A DNA stretch of 64,000 nucleotides from Diphasiastrum complanatum (GCA_029204225.1 CM055095.1:47380510-47444509), one strand, 5' to 3'; shown: positions 12,151 to 24,296, counted from the first letter of the stretch. Translations and numbers: made by a program. Notes: generated by a model from the letters alone, not told the origin.

Positions 12151-13703
12151 GGTATGCTCCCGTTCTAACATTCATGCATTTGTACAAAGACATTTTATTG
12201 GAGGATAGCTCAAAACATAATGGCTTGAAATATTCAACATAATCATCTAATTAGCTTACCCAAACAACGCATAGCAGTAAGTACTTGAAATTTAATATTG
12301 TCTCCTCGATCATGAAAGAAAGGAAGCAGTAAGTGTTGTGTTTACTCAAGCTAGGGAATCAATTACCTTTGCATGCCTGCATGGACTAGATCGGCAACCT
12401 GAATTATATTATGCATGTGAATTAGTTAAGTTCAAAGATGCTAGATTATGATCAATCACTTTGGGTATGTTCTACCCGGAACATAGCCTGACTCTTGGCT
12501 AATTTTTATGAGGGAAGGACCGGAATTGTACATCGTCTTATTGATATGCTTCACCACCTTTGGGCTTTGATTCATTGCTCCAGCCACAACTTCTATAGGC
12601 AGACGGAACAAGCCAACGCTTGACACCTACAAGAACATGAAGAGACACTGTCATTAGCATGGACAACAAACCCATCTATTTACAATAGAAGAAAATCACT
12701 TGTCAAGTTATCAAGAAAGACCCATTTGTTTACAGTAAAAGAAACTCAATAGTCAACTTATCAAGTATAGTAGGTTACCAAAAGGCCTGGATTCTGGCTG
12801 TTGAAAACAGAAAATATGCTGGCAGTTGTGTTACCAATGTTTTGCATAAAATGCATCAACCCCCGTGGAAGCATCGCAACGTCATTGGCCTGTAAAAAGC
12901 TGCTACGCAACTGACCTGCAATTGTACTATCTCTCGTCCTTGTCAGAATTTCCAGGGTATACTTATATCAACAACAATATTTTATAGTCAACATAGATCT
13001 TGCAAAGAACATGTCTACACACCAATGGAACTATCCACGAACCCCACTAGCAACGGCCCTCCTGCGAGGAGAGTGATTAACTCTGTTGCTCTTGGATGTG
13101 TGTGAGGCGGATCCATCCCGCATGGCTCGATTAAGTATCTGGCAATTGAGACGCCTTGATGCCTGCTTATTTAACAACCGAAAAATCAAATACATAAGAC
13201 GTGCACTCCTCAGTCACCCTGTCAATACAACTTTGAAAAGAGAACACGAACCTTTTTTCTAGCCAAAGAGAAATGGATAAGTACTGTGTACCATTGTGTT
13301 AGAAAGCTCATGGAGTGAAGATTGAAGTATTAATATTCAAGATTTGGAAAGTGGAGCTTTCAAATTGATTCATGTGGCCTTTTGATAAGCTATTTAAACT
13401 ACAGGAATTTGATCCTGATGATAATAGATGGCACAAAAATGAATGATGACCATGGTTTTCCTAGAAGAAGATGAGCACCAAGAACATGACCACTTACGAT
13501 TGTACACCGAGATGTTTTGGTTCTACTATAGCACGCACACCACCATCCGACTTGCTTACTGTTGCATTAGCAAAAATATTACGAAGAACTAGTGAGGATG
13601 CAACATCGAAGTCCTGTAGAGGGTCGGGATCAGCACACCTCACAATGGAGCTGGGGTAGCTCAACAATGCTGCCATCATGACCACCATCATGAGGATATC
13701 CAA
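12150..13703 (-). repeat. Duplicated GLP-C segment (pairs with 50280-51800)
   Basis: This block, including the 3' flank with ATTCATGCATTT and AGCTTACCCAA, is colinear with the GLP-D block. Introns are conserved in position and largely in sequence. The copies differ at the promoter end: C meets Gypsy pol DNA, D keeps its CT/AC microsatellite. Confidence 0.8.
12456..13691 (-). CDS. Germin-like protein GLP-C, four exons, promoter lost
   Basis: Four exons join in frame: 13691-13498, 13162-13023, 12915-12779 and 12626-12456, giving 213 residues, a normal germin length. All introns have GT-AG ends (donors GTAAGT, GTGTGT, GTAACC). The signal peptide leads into ADPDP. Box 1 is PPHTHPRATE with both His intact, and box 2 is PRGLMHFMQN. 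I chose the ATG at 13691 because an in-frame TAG lies just upstream. Homology to GLP-D stops at about 13703. Beyond it is Gypsy pol sequence, so the original leader, (GA)n tract and promoter are gone. The C-terminal Cys conserved in B, D and E (GCVP) is Tyr here. The reading frame is intact, but expression is doubtful. Confidence 0.82.
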
Positions 13704-13714
13704 CTATGTTGGTT

Positions 13715-14665
13715 GCCCACTCTAAAACGGCATCGATGTGCAATAGTATGGCATTGGAGAGTTTGTCATCTACCTCTTTACTCTTAGGTACATTGCGTAT
13801 CTATGAGAGTTGATCAACTAGATAGTGTTGCTTTCCCTTGCAAACGATGATTTTAAAATTTAACTCTTGGATAAGTAATAGCCACCTAGTAATTCGTCCA
13901 CTGGTGCATGGTCTATTTACTAGATATAGAAAGGCTTGGTGATTCGACTAAGAAGACGAAGGGATTGGCTAGGAGGTAATGGCAAAATCTCTTCACACTA
14001 TATACCATCACTAGCGCTTCTCGCTTAGTGATGATATAGTTCATCTCTTCAGGGATCAATTGACTACTGGTGAAATAGATCAGATAATTCTTTTTAAACT
14101 CCCTTGACTGTGTCAGAACACTCTCTATGGCATATTTGGAAGCGTCTGTATGGGCGTGAAATTCTATGGTCCAGATCGGGAGGGCATAGAATTGGGGGAG
14201 TTAGTAAGGTTCTCTTGAGTTTGTCAAACACCTTTCCATTCTATTTGCATGGTCATTTGATATAGATCAAACAGGCCAGCTTGGAGAAATTCAAGACAAA
14301 CCTCCGATAATAGTTGCAGTGGCCCATAAAATATGGACTTTGCGAACAGTTCTAGGTTCAAGCAATGCAAGTATTATGCGGATCTTGTCTACATTAGTAG
14401 CGATACCATATCTCAAAACGTATAGCAGGCTAGCACTATGCCTTACATGACCAAGAATTGGCATTTGGCTGGGTTTAGAGATATGCCAAATAATCGACAT
14501 TGTATTATGAACACTTTTTCCAAGCAAGTTAGATGCTCGGCCCGTTGGGAGTGAACACACAAGTTGTCCATGAAGATTTCAAGAAATTTCTTTAAGAATT
14601 TCTTGAAGACATAACTCATTACTCGTTGGAAAGTGCTTGCACAATCCAAATGGCACCTCTCCTTT
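13715..14665 (-). pseudogene. Gypsy reverse transcriptase-RNase H remnant
   Basis: On the minus strand, VPFGLC and, after a one-base frameshift, STFQRVMSYVF and FMDN (catalytic FMDD with the last Asp changed) identify the Gypsy RT. The frame continues through GISLNPAKCQF to RNase H motifs around 14140-14000 (HTDASKYAIESVLTQ, TKREALVMVYSVKRF) and a degraded C-terminus by 13720. Several stops and shifts are present. It abuts exon 1 of GLP-C. Confidence 0.8.
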
Positions 14666-14679
14666 TCTTTCTTCTAACA

Positions 14680-15128
14680 AATTCCAGCACTTAGAATTGT
14701 TGATATCTTGATTACACTTTATCTAACCACAATATGATGAACTTTTGCTAACTCGTAAGATTGAATTACACTTTTGAAAAGTCCAACACACTTCAAAATC
14801 AAGAGATCCAAAAACTCATAAGATTGAATCACACTTTTAAAAAGTCCAGGAACTTCAAAATCAAGAGATTCTATCAAATTTAGGGCTAAAAAATGCACAA
14901 TATTGAATCAAGCAAAAGCGATATAGAAAAGCTAGAATCTTGATACATCTACTAATAGAATGCAACATCCATAATCACGAGAAATTTTTGTCTCCACATT
15001 CCAGTAAGTGGGTTAAAAAATCGGCCTACTCTAAGTGACCAATTCACACTAGAATTGATGGATCCCTCAAATCCACCTCTAGATTTGAAAAATCCACCAA
15101 CTTTAGCCTACAACCTGCTCTGATACCA
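14680..15128 (-). mobile_element. LTR-retrotransposon leader with tRNA-Met primer site
   Basis: The reverse complement of 15117-15128 reads TGGTATCAGAGC, the plant initiator tRNA-Met primer-binding site, directly inside an LTR boundary. The rest is AT-rich untranslated leader with a repeated block (AGATTGAATCACACTTTT-like at about 14757 and 14822). It is joined to pol fragments with the intervening gag missing. Confidence 0.6.
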
Positions 15129-15560
15129 TGTGAGAAATTTAGATCCAAAACACACTTGATGGATCAACAAGATCTTGGCCAAATTTGGTTGCACATCTAG
15201 ATTTATCTACAAGCTAGAAATCATCACTCTACACATGCTAGAAATCATCACTCCACACATGCTAGAATTGTAAAATACATGTAGATATGAACATAAAAAC
15301 TAAGATCCAATATGGTACTATCCCTGTCTGTACAACAACAACAACATATTACAAGGTCAAGCCTCCCATTGTGTTGCAACGTGTTTGTTGTTGGGCCTCA
15401 ATGCGTGGGTCTCCTTCATAGAGGTTATATATTGTCTAGCCACTGTTGTTAGGAGGTGAAGCTGGGAGTGATTGGTTGCATATGTCTTGAACAAGGAGGG
15501 GTGCATATGAAGAGACTCTTAGGGAAGTCTTAGATTACTGTCTCTTGTAAGTGCATTGAT
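15129..15560 (-). repeat. Probable LTR next to the tRNA-Met site
   Basis: By position this is the LTR that precedes the primer site on the minus strand. It starts with TGTGAGAAATTT on the plus strand. Its outer end is not defined because no partner copy lies in the window. A 28-bp tandem duplication (ACATGCTAGAAATCATCACT) lies at about 15215-15265. Confidence 0.4.
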
Positions 15561-15649
15561 AGGTATGAGAGACTTTGCTTTCTTGGTATATGCAAAGGAC
15601 CACCCTCATTTCACATTAACGTGGTCATTATACCTCCGAATGCAGTCCC

Positions 15650-15652
<3 letters not shown>

Positions 15653-15740
<88 letters not shown>
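15653..15740. repeat. (CT)44 microsatellite
   Basis: An uninterrupted 88-nt run between retroelement-derived DNA on the left and an unidentified stretch on the right. Apparent open frames through it are low-complexity artefacts. Confidence 0.95.
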
Positions 15741-15742
<2 letters not shown>

Positions 15743-16127
15743 GGATGCTTCTTCGTTTAGAAATACCATGCTATGCTACCACACAAATGGACGACAACAG
15801 ACATAATATCTCTTCAAAGACTTAAGGTCTTAATTCAAATGATGTTAGCCGATATTTCCGCCCGGAAAATCGGGCTAATATTGAAGCTCAAGTTCGCAAT
15901 AACTGAAAGAACCGGCATGTAAAGCCCAATTATTAGCGAAAAATTGGCACAAATTTCCCTTAGAACTGGGTCCTAGCCCACCCCTAAAGTGGCTAGACAC
16001 TATTTAAAAGTAAGAAATTGACTTTTCAAAAAAAATCATCAAAAATATTTTGTGGTCAAGTTTTGTAAGACCGAGCCAAGAGTGCCAGTCCACCTAGGCC
16101 CACCCTAAATGAGGCTAGAGAAAATTT

Positions 16128-16365
16128 TGTGGCCTTAGAAATGGCCGGTAAATATTTTACGGGTTTTCAAAAGAAATGGCCAGTTGTAAAAAAATAGCCG
16201 ATATGACCGTTCCAAAATCTAACCATGTACTGAGTCCATTTTTTTACTAATATATGATCACTCAGTGTATTTTTCAAGTAAACCGTGTTGTCGTGAGAGC
16301 CCTAGTCATGAATGCCAAAAAAAGTCAACCACATAAGAAAAAACCGAGAAAGAAAAGTTTTGGAT
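16128..16365 (+). repeat. Inverted repeat copy 1 (with 25436-25680)
   Basis: About 240 bp match the reverse complement of 25436-25680 at roughly 88% by eye, including AGAAATGGCCGGTAAATATT and AGCCCTAGTCATGAATGCCA. The 9 kb between them is retroelement leader and coding DNA. Confidence 0.85.
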
Positions 16366-18193
16366 AAAAACGGGACCGGAAAATATGGATACAGTGTCAA
16401 GGAATCACAGAAACCCTAATGGCAAAGTTTGGGCAATTTATGGGCCATTAACGAAATGTGCGGGCCGAGTGGTTACCCAACAGACCAAAAATCCAAAAAA
16501 ATGAGCAGTAGGCGCACGGCCCTTGAAAAATCGAAGAAAGGCCAAAAACAAAGGGCCAAAGAAAAATGAAGGCCGCCTACTAAAAATAGGGGTTGAAAAA
16601 GGGCCTCACCCAAAATTTGGATAGTAAATGCCAAAACACCTTGGAGGCTAAAAACTTTGGGAGGTACACCCACTAGCCGGCTTTTGGGGTGTACAAAAGG
16701 AGAAACTTGAATGGCCTCCCTAGCCTTTGACAAAAATGGCATCTTGGCTAGTTTTGAAAGAGAGCCTTGAATGCACCACACCCCCACTCTCTTATGGAGG
16801 CCACTAGGTGTACTGTCAAATGGGCTGGGGACAAATGGCAAGGAGGGCTTGAAGGGCATGAAGAATGGCAAGATGGCATTGTGAAGGGGATTCATTGGAT
16901 TTTCCTATAAGAAGGAGCCAATTCCTTGTATTTCAAATGTTAGTACCTTTGTGTGTTAGTATTTTTTTTGGAGTTGATAGTTTATTAGTCCGATAACCTT
17001 TTCTTTTTGGCGGTGTTGGTAGAAAGGGAATAAATTGGCTAAAATTCCGAAACATATTACTGTGGACAACTCTCGGGCAGTAAGTAAAATAGAGGATCCA
17101 ATACGCGGGATGCTTGTTAGTAGAGGTTGGATTCTTGTGGTCTTCTTGCTTAGTGTTGTTTGGTTGCCTTATTTTCTTTGTTTCTTGTTAGCCGATGCTA
17201 GTGCTTTGTGTGGAATGTGTTAGGTGAACTTTACTTTGTGTGTCTTGTAGTTTCATTGCTTCCCATGTTAGTAGTGCCATTTGGGAGAGTACTATGCTAA
17301 ATCTTGAGTGATGATCGTTCAATGTCAATGGCTTGAGAGTGGTGAGAGTATCATGTTTTATGTCGTTCCATTCTCGAAAGATTGCATAAGAGAGAGTTCA
17401 TTGTAGAAATGTTGCATTATAAGATTGTTGGTAGCCATGCTTGCATTTGTTGATTACTTGAAGGTTGGGTTGTTTGATTTGTCTGGAGAGAGAGAGAGAG
17501 AGTGTGTGTGTGATAGGGTTGCTTTTTACTCTTTGCTTGTTTCTTGTTATTGTTTGGGTGTGTTATGCAAGAGAGTGGGATGAGTGTGTTGTTTACATGT
17601 GTTGGATGAGAGGGTCGTTTTGTTTGAGATTTGTTGTTAGAGAGTTTATGTGAATAGGAGTGTGGGCTAAAGATGTGCCTTCATATGTGCATCATTTATT
17701 TTCATGGAGAGAGTCATTATCTTTCTTGGGTTCTCTGCTGGTAGACAAATAAGAAGAACACCCTCATTGACGAGATTGCATACTCTAGTCCACCACTGAT
17801 AGAGAGGAGCAGGTTGTGGCTAATTCGCATTGTTTAAAGACCTATTGTGACCTTCCGCATGTTGTCCACAACGAAAAATCAGATTGCCAGGGCTATTTGT
17901 GGCCACCTACACATGGAGTTTTTGTGGTATCAGATCTGCTCCAGCCCGCACAACTTAGCCATTGTTGTCCACAGTAAAAAATCAAAGATTTGCGGCCTCT
18001 GATCGCTGCCCACAACCTGCCTACGCTTGCTTAAGGCTAGTTTTTTGCCTACACACCTGCGGCCTGCCTACGAACCTACTAGCCTTGTCTGCAACCTGCT
18101 CCAAGCCTATTTGCGGCCTCCTACTGTGTTTCAGACTTGCAGCAACCTGTTTGCGGCTACTGTGACCTACCCATCGCTTGTAATCATCAAAAA

Positions 18194-18299
18194 ACAGATG
18201 TCGTAGTAAGCCGCAAACAGGTCACACAAGCATTTACCAGCCTGCCCACAGCCTGGTAAATGCTTGTGTGACCTGTTTGCGGCTTACTACGACATCTGT
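18194..18299. repeat. Perfect inverted repeat, 47-bp arms, 12-nt loop
   Basis: Positions 18194-18240 and 18253-18299 are exact reverse complements separated by 12 nt. The geometry is nearly the same as the hairpin at 9464-9589, but the sequence is unrelated. Confidence 0.95.
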
Positions 18300-18599
18300 G
18301 ACCTATTCCAGGCCTGTTTTTGGCCTCCCATCACTGCTTAGAGCTTCTCGTTTGCTGACCACGGCTTGCAGAGCCTGCCACAGTCTGTCTGATGACTGTT
18401 TTTTGTTTTTATTATCTACTGTGACTGTCTACGGCCTGCACAACTGTCTGCGAGTTGTCTGTGATCTGTGCGACCTACCACAGATGCCCATAGCTGTGCA
18501 CCATAAAAAATCGGAGATTTGCGGCATGATTCCGGCCTAAGCGACCTGTTTTTGGGCCTACCTGCCTGCAGCTATGCTGATTTCTTCCCACAATGACCT

Positions 18600-19430
18600 G
18601 TGAAAATGTTTTGAACTGATTTTTCTTCTGATATCACATCGCCTATCAAGCAACTTGTGAATGCAAAAGCGATAAACGGATATCAAATTGAGTTTTCAGG
18701 AGCAATGCGGACTGAAAAATGGCATTCATGACTAGTTGGACTCTCCAACACTCCGATAATCGTACGCATATCTCAGGTAATGTGATTCTCACTCAATACC
18801 ATTGTCTAAAATACAGTTCGTGAATGATGTTTCATATGTAGTACTGTATTCCATGCTTAGTGAATCAACATATCCATTTCACAATTGTGGTTTCTATTTG
18901 CATTGAATGATTCATCTTTATATCCCTTTAGGAAATCGCACTTATACTGTGGTAGAGAAAGCAACTATTCTTAACACTTGAAATGAATACAAATCGGTTG
19001 TGGTGTAGATGTCTAGTTTGTGTAGGTTATCTACTTAGCTGTATGAAATTGTCAAAGTTACAAATGACATCATTCTACGTGTTATGGGGGTTTTAACAAG
19101 TGTTCTAAGAAAGCAGGTTTGGGGGACAAATTACATCATTTTAAAGAACGAGGCCATATCGGTTTTTAAGTTCGAAAATGTATTGGTTAAAGATTAACTT
19201 TCTTGTGGTTGTATCCATTTAAACCAAATGACTAAGTGGGGGATCGGTAGTGAATCATTTTTATTTTAAATTAGGGAAGGTGTTTTTTATACGATTTTAT
19301 GCTTTGCTGAACCATCTAGCGTGTTATTTACTAGTTAACCTGCTATATGGAATTGTCAAGTTGTGAGGTGTTTTTTTTTTTTGTTGTTTTTGGCAATTAT
19401 GAAGCGTATCAATTGAACTCGACCTCTGTG
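18600..19430. other. No identifiable feature
   Basis: AT-rich DNA without a credible open frame, RNA gene or recognisable repeat. It may be part of the surrounding retroelement. Confidence 0.5.
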
Positions 19431-21060
19431 AAACACCAGAGCGGGTAGCCCACCATCCATGGTTGAAAAACACCACCTTGGTTAAAGTGTCACACTAGCC
19501 ACACTCGCCGTCGGTATTGTCTAGCGAAATACCTAGACCTGACGATCGGCGAAATACCACTGCTTAGCAAACAAAGCGGTGCGTATAACTTGCACCCCAT
19601 GAGCACATCATAGGCAGTAAATCGGTTTCAAGCCCATGTAGGATTTTTTACTAACTACAGGCTGAATTCAGTGGGGAGAGAGACATTAGTGAGATCCTAG
19701 CATGAGTTAGCAATCAAAAGTTTTTACGAAACCGTGACCCCTAGAAAGCTAGTGAATCATTGCATCAAAAGTATAGCACCCCCTCCTTACAGTCATACTT
19801 GTGAGAGCCTGGAAAACTCTCAGTGGCTCGGGAGCACGGGGTAACAGAGGAATCCCCTAGGATTGGATGTGGTAGGACCTCCGTTACTCACGTAATAACC
19901 ACCATCAGAAGTGGTGCCCCTTGACTTTTTTAGGACTTTTTGGCTGGACCAATTCCCTACCGAAAAATGCCCTAACGTTGGTTCGTCTGCCAGGAAGAAC
20001 ATTATATTGCTTGGAAGAGTAATTATCCATGTCGTTGGTCTACAAAGCATACGTTTTAGGAATTGATTGTCAGTCAAGTAAGCGACTTTCACCCGCTAGA
20101 CGCTTAACATTGGTGCATCTGCCTGGAGGAATCTGATAATGGGCTATTGTTTGAAAGACGATTCTCTATACATAAGGCTATGAACTCTACGGATTAGCCA
20201 TTTGCGAGTTGCTTATGTTATTTGACCCACCAGATGCTTAACATTGGTGCGTCTGCCGGGAGTTACCTGATAAGAGAAAAGTGTTTGGAGGGTAGTCATA
20301 CTACCAATGGTCTACAAATTTGATGTGTCTCAGATTGCATGTCTTGGCTACGATTCTAATGTTTAGACCGTCGGCCCCAAGCTAGCATGTCTATGCAATC
20401 TAAAAATCAGTATCGTGTTACTACAAGTTGAAGTGGTTAGCATCACACAGTGATGTGTGTTGGTCCCATAAATAGAATATTTGCCTTAGGGCCTTGTCAG
20501 TTATAGCATTATGTTGTCGTTGCTAGTTGCCATTTGTTGATTAGTCCATTATGCGGGTTGACTTGCCAGACATATGACATTTGTACGATATGAGGTTTAC
20601 TATGAAGCCAAAAGTTAAGGTTAGACCATGAGCTCCAAAACCAGAAGCAAAAACTGATCACATCCTCTGAAATATAGCACTACCCTATATTCCCCCAACA
20701 CTAGCATCCAGGAAAGATGGCACTTGGTATGCAGCACCGATGAATACTATGCATGGGTATGGACCAATTAGAATCCAACAAACTAGTGACCTGGTAGAGC
20801 TAGTGAGGACGTACGCAATATTAGTTAACAAGATTTGGGAGATCTATGGGATGAGTTGGGAGAAACACGAATCTTGCACACTGTACGAGTTGACCTTTAC
20901 CCGATAGAAAGGAGTATCTGTTGAATTCACACGTGTGGGATGCCGTACACATGTATTTTTGATCTCCTAAGTACAATAACACCATAAAGATCAGACTAGC
21001 ATTGGTTGTCAATAGGAAAGCTGATCATACAAGCAATATTATTGTGTTACAAGCAAGATC
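19430..21060 (+). mobile_element. Gypsy-like leader and gag start, interrupted by Copia
   Basis: The region has a GC-richer leader, then three copies of a unit of about 130 bp (about 19975, 20108, 20237), each with a TTGGTGCGTCTGCCGGGAG-like word, resembling the primer-site/leader region of Tat/Ogre-type Gypsy elements. A weak coding stretch around 20600-20820 (PPTLASRKDGTWYAA) looks gag-like with in-frame stops. A Copia element enters at 21061, and related sequence resumes at about 24302. Confidence 0.4.
19960..20280 (+). repeat. Three tandem leader units of ~130 bp
   Basis: Three units share CTAACGTTGGT/CTTAACATTGGTGC, TCTGCC(A/G)GGA and a GCTACGAA/CTACAAA-like tail. Divergence between units is substantial, so the amplification is old. 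Confidence 0.55.
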
Positions 21061-21532
21061 TGTCAACAAAACATAAGACAAAGCATCATAAATGCCTCTA
21101 CTCGGCTAGAGAGAGAAAATAGCAAGTACAAAACTTGTGGAGAGAGAGAGGGCACAAAGAGCTTGTCTCCAAATTTGCATTACACACAAATTTCATCATT
21201 TTCTCAATGAGAGTACATCACATATATATAGATCCATGGACTCTTCTCCTACTTTGAGTTGAATTGGAGTTGTGGATCCACCTCTCAAGCTATCTAGACT
21301 TATTCAACCCACCTCACTATGTCTAATTGTGCCACATAGTCTTTTCATGCATTAAATGTGGCATGTAAAATACAAATGGCAATTCCTATGGTAGCTCGAG
21401 TTTCTACTTCTACCTACCTTGAATATTTTATTCTAAGATGGATCTATACTAAGCCAAAAGAGCTCAATTCATCTTTGACATTTTTACGAACAGATACTCA
21501 CAACATTAGATAGATTTTTCAATATTTTGACA
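21061..21532 (-). repeat. Copia 3' LTR (complete)
   Basis: Bounded by TGTCAA and TTGACA. Positions from about 21205 match the truncated partner at 23969-24296 with a few percent substitutions, mostly transitions. Confidence 0.85.
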
Positions 21533-21550
21533 CTCCTCCTAAAAATGTAT

Positions 21551-23968
21551 CTAATGTGGATCAAGCATTGATCTTGAGATAAGACCAAGATTAGACCTAT
21601 GCTTTGAGAAGGCACTTTTGCAAAGCGGCTTTGTGAGAAGATCAACAATACACGAAGATGTGTTGACATGTTCTAAGTTGATTTCACCTCCAATGAGCTT
21701 TTCCCTTATGAAATGGTGTGCCACTTCTATATGCTTGCTTCTTGCATGAAAAATAGGATTGTTTGCAAGAGCTTGTACCGATATGTTGTCACATTTGATC
21801 AAGGGAAGATCATCCTCTTTGATGCACTTTAGCTCCATGATTAACCTCTTGATCCAAAGCACCTCTTTAGTTGTTGTAGTGAGTGCTTTGTACTCGGCCT
21901 CACAAGATGATAGAGATATGGTATCCTACTTTTTTGAAAGCCAAGACACAAGATTGCCTCCAAGAAAGATAGTATATGCATTAATGGACTTTCGATCCAT
22001 TTTATCACTAGCAAAATCGGAATCTGAATAGCCAACAATGGTTAGATCTTCATTCTTGTACAATAAACCATAATCTTGAGTAGAAGATACATATCTTAGA
22101 ACTCTCTTGGCCATCTTCCAATGTTGGATCTTAGGATCTTGCATAAATTGACTCAATTTGTGCACACAATAGCTCAAATCGGGTCTAGTGATAGTAAGCC
22201 AAATTAAAGAGCCTATAAGACTCCTATAAAGTGTGATGTCCTCGAAGGATCTTTCATCACCTTTAATAAGATCTTTTACATGTTGCTCCATGGGAGTATC
22301 TATGCCTTTACAACTTTGCATATTGAATTTTTTCAACATAGAAAAGACATATCTAGATTGACAAATAAAAGCATACTCTTCATGAAAATCAACTCAAGGC
22401 CCAAAATGTAATGGATCTCTCCTAGATCTTGCACTTTAAATTCTTTTCCTAATGCATTTTTGGTTTCTTGAACTAGTATCAAACAGCTTCCACTAAGAAT
22501 AATGTCATCTACATAGATTAGGAGAATGACAATATTACTACCATCAAATTTTAAGTACATAGAAGGATCATAGTCACTAAGCACAAATCCTAATGAAAGT
22601 AGAAAGTTGTTGAGTCTTGAATACCATGAGCTAGGTGCTTGCTTTAAGCCATAAAGACTTCTAAATAGCAAACACACCTTAGATCTATCCTTGATAAATC
22701 CTTGAGGCTGTTCCATGTATATCTCCTCCTCAAGATAGCCATTCAAAAAGGCGTTGGAGACATCAAGTTGAGACAGTTTCCACTTAAAAAATAAGGCAAG
22801 AGAGATTATGATTCTTGTTGTCACCATCTTTGCTACAGGAGCAAAGGTTTCTTCATAGTCAAGACCATATATTTGTGCAAAGCCTTTAGCACATAATCTT
22901 GCCTTGTACTTGTTGATGGAGCCATCATGATTGTACTTGATCTTGAACACCCACTTGCATCCAATGATATGCATGTAAGGTGGTGGATCCACTAGCTCCC
23001 ATGTGTGGTTCGTGATCAAGGCATCATATTCAATCTTCATGGCCTCATACCACTCCTTGGTATTGAGGGCTTCTTAAACATCTTTGGGCTCCTTATGAGA
23101 AACAAAATAAGCATAAGTGGAATCAAGATCCACTTGTTTTCCTTTGTCATCATAAGTGAGCCTCTTGGGCTCGGATCTCTCCCTCATAGATCTTCTAGGA
23201 GTGAAAATCCGAGAACATCGATCTTCAAATCTTGACTCCTCCATATGTTGATTGTTTTCAATAACAATAGGTGATAGATTTTGAGGTTGCTTGATCTCGG
23301 CCCCTCCAAGATTGGACTTTTCTTCTTCATGAAAAACTACATCTCTACTATCAATTACTTTAGAGGTAGAGAGCATGTAGATTCGATAGGCTTTCTTGTT
23401 GGATGAATATCCAACCATTACTCCTTTGCTTTCACAAGGATCATCCTTCTTTCTCGTTTCCAAGGGAATATGGACAAAGCATATGCATCCAAATACTCTA
23501 AGTTGTTCAACCTTAGGTTTTTTCAAATAGAGTGCTTCATATGGTGACTTTCCTCCAAGTGCAACATGAGGGAGTCTATTGCAAAGATAGTTTGAACAAT
23601 TGATAGCCTCACCCCAAAAGTCTTTTGGCAAGGATGCCTCAATTCTAATGGTTTTGGCACATTCACAAAGTGTTCTATTCTTTCTTTCAGCCACCCCATT
23701 TTGAGATGGTGTATATGCACAAGAAAACTCCCTTTTAATGCCTTCAAGCTCACAATAATCATGAAATTTATTGGAAGCGTACTCACCACCTCCATCACTT
23801 CTAAGAATCTTTATTTTGTAAGAAAATTGCTTTTCAACTAGAGCTTTGAACTTTAAGAAATAGTTAAACACCATAGATTTTGAAGCTAGAAGATATACCC
23901 AAGTAAATCTAGTGAGATCGTCAATGAAAGTTACAAAGCAAGTAGCACCACCCTTGCTCTTTGAAGGT
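21551..23968 (-). pseudogene. Copia integrase-RT-RNase H coding region, broken
   Basis: The minus strand begins in-frame at the integrase core (VTFIDDLTRFTW, then SDGGGEY and NGVAERKNRT, the D-D-E site). A TAA near 23070-23080 separates it from the RT, which carries ARLCAKGF, FAPVAKM and the catalytic LLIYVDDIILSG. A one-base frameshift at about 22385 leads into MLKKFNMQ and the RNase H part. A TAG at 21926-21928 follows SWLSKK, after which the same frame continues (SSCEAEYKAL, KHIEVAHHFIRE) to the stop at 21551. Both nonsense codons are compatible with a C-to-T change of a Gln codon. No functional product is expected. Confidence 0.9.
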
Positions 23969-24296
23969 TCATTGAGAGTACATCACATATATATATATCC
24001 ATGGACTCTTCTCCTATTTTGAGTTGAATTGGAGTTGTGGATCCATCTCTCAAGCTATCTAGACTTATCCAACCCATCTCACTATGTCTAATTGTGCCAC
24101 ATAGTCTTTTCATGCATTAAATGTGGCATGTAAAGTACAAATGGCAATTCCTATGGTAGCTTGAGTTTCTACTTCTACCTACCTTGAATATTTTATTCTA
24201 AGATGGGTCTATACTAAGCCAAAAGAGCTCAATTCATCTTTGGCATTTTTAGGACCCATACTCACAACATTAGATAGATTTTTCAATATTTTGACA
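23969..24296 (-). repeat. Copia 5' LTR, truncated
   Basis: Retains the outer part of the LTR, ending in TTGACA at 24296. About 145 bp of its inner end, present at 21061-21205 in the other copy, is deleted together with the primer site. Confidence 0.85.

Larger units (their letters stand above)
15843..18560. mobile_element. Probable long LTR or non-coding retroelement DNA
   Basis: No credible coding frame. The segment 16128-16365 recurs in inverted orientation at 25436-25680. A TATA-like CCTATAAGAAGG lies at about 16904, and 17890-18540 is a low-complexity stretch with repeated TTTGCGGCC-type words. The assignment to a retroelement rests on the repeat and on leader-like DNA downstream, so it is tentative. 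Confidence 0.35.
21061..24296 (-). mobile_element. Copia retrotransposon, 5'-deleted
   Basis: The element lies on the minus strand. Its 3' LTR is 21061-21532 (472 bp) with perfect 6-bp inverted ends TGTCAA/TTGACA, and its 5' LTR is cut down to about 23969-24296. A purine-rich AGGAGGAG tract sits next to the 3' LTR. The flanks AGATC (21056-21060) and ATATC (24297-24301) look like a 5-bp target duplication with one mismatch. A deletion joins the middle of the 5' LTR to the integrase core, so the primer site, gag and protease are missing. Integrase, reverse transcriptase and RNase H follow. The host DNA is a Gypsy-like element. Confidence 0.88.

Noticed and set aside
13471-13659. Plus-strand frame antisense to GLP-C exon 1
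   Set aside because: Shadow of a coding exon; a similar shadow lies opposite GLP-D.
16473-16895. 140-codon minus-strand frame
   Set aside because: Hydrophobic and Phe/Pro-rich without a domain, in retroelement-like DNA; no splice or promoter context.
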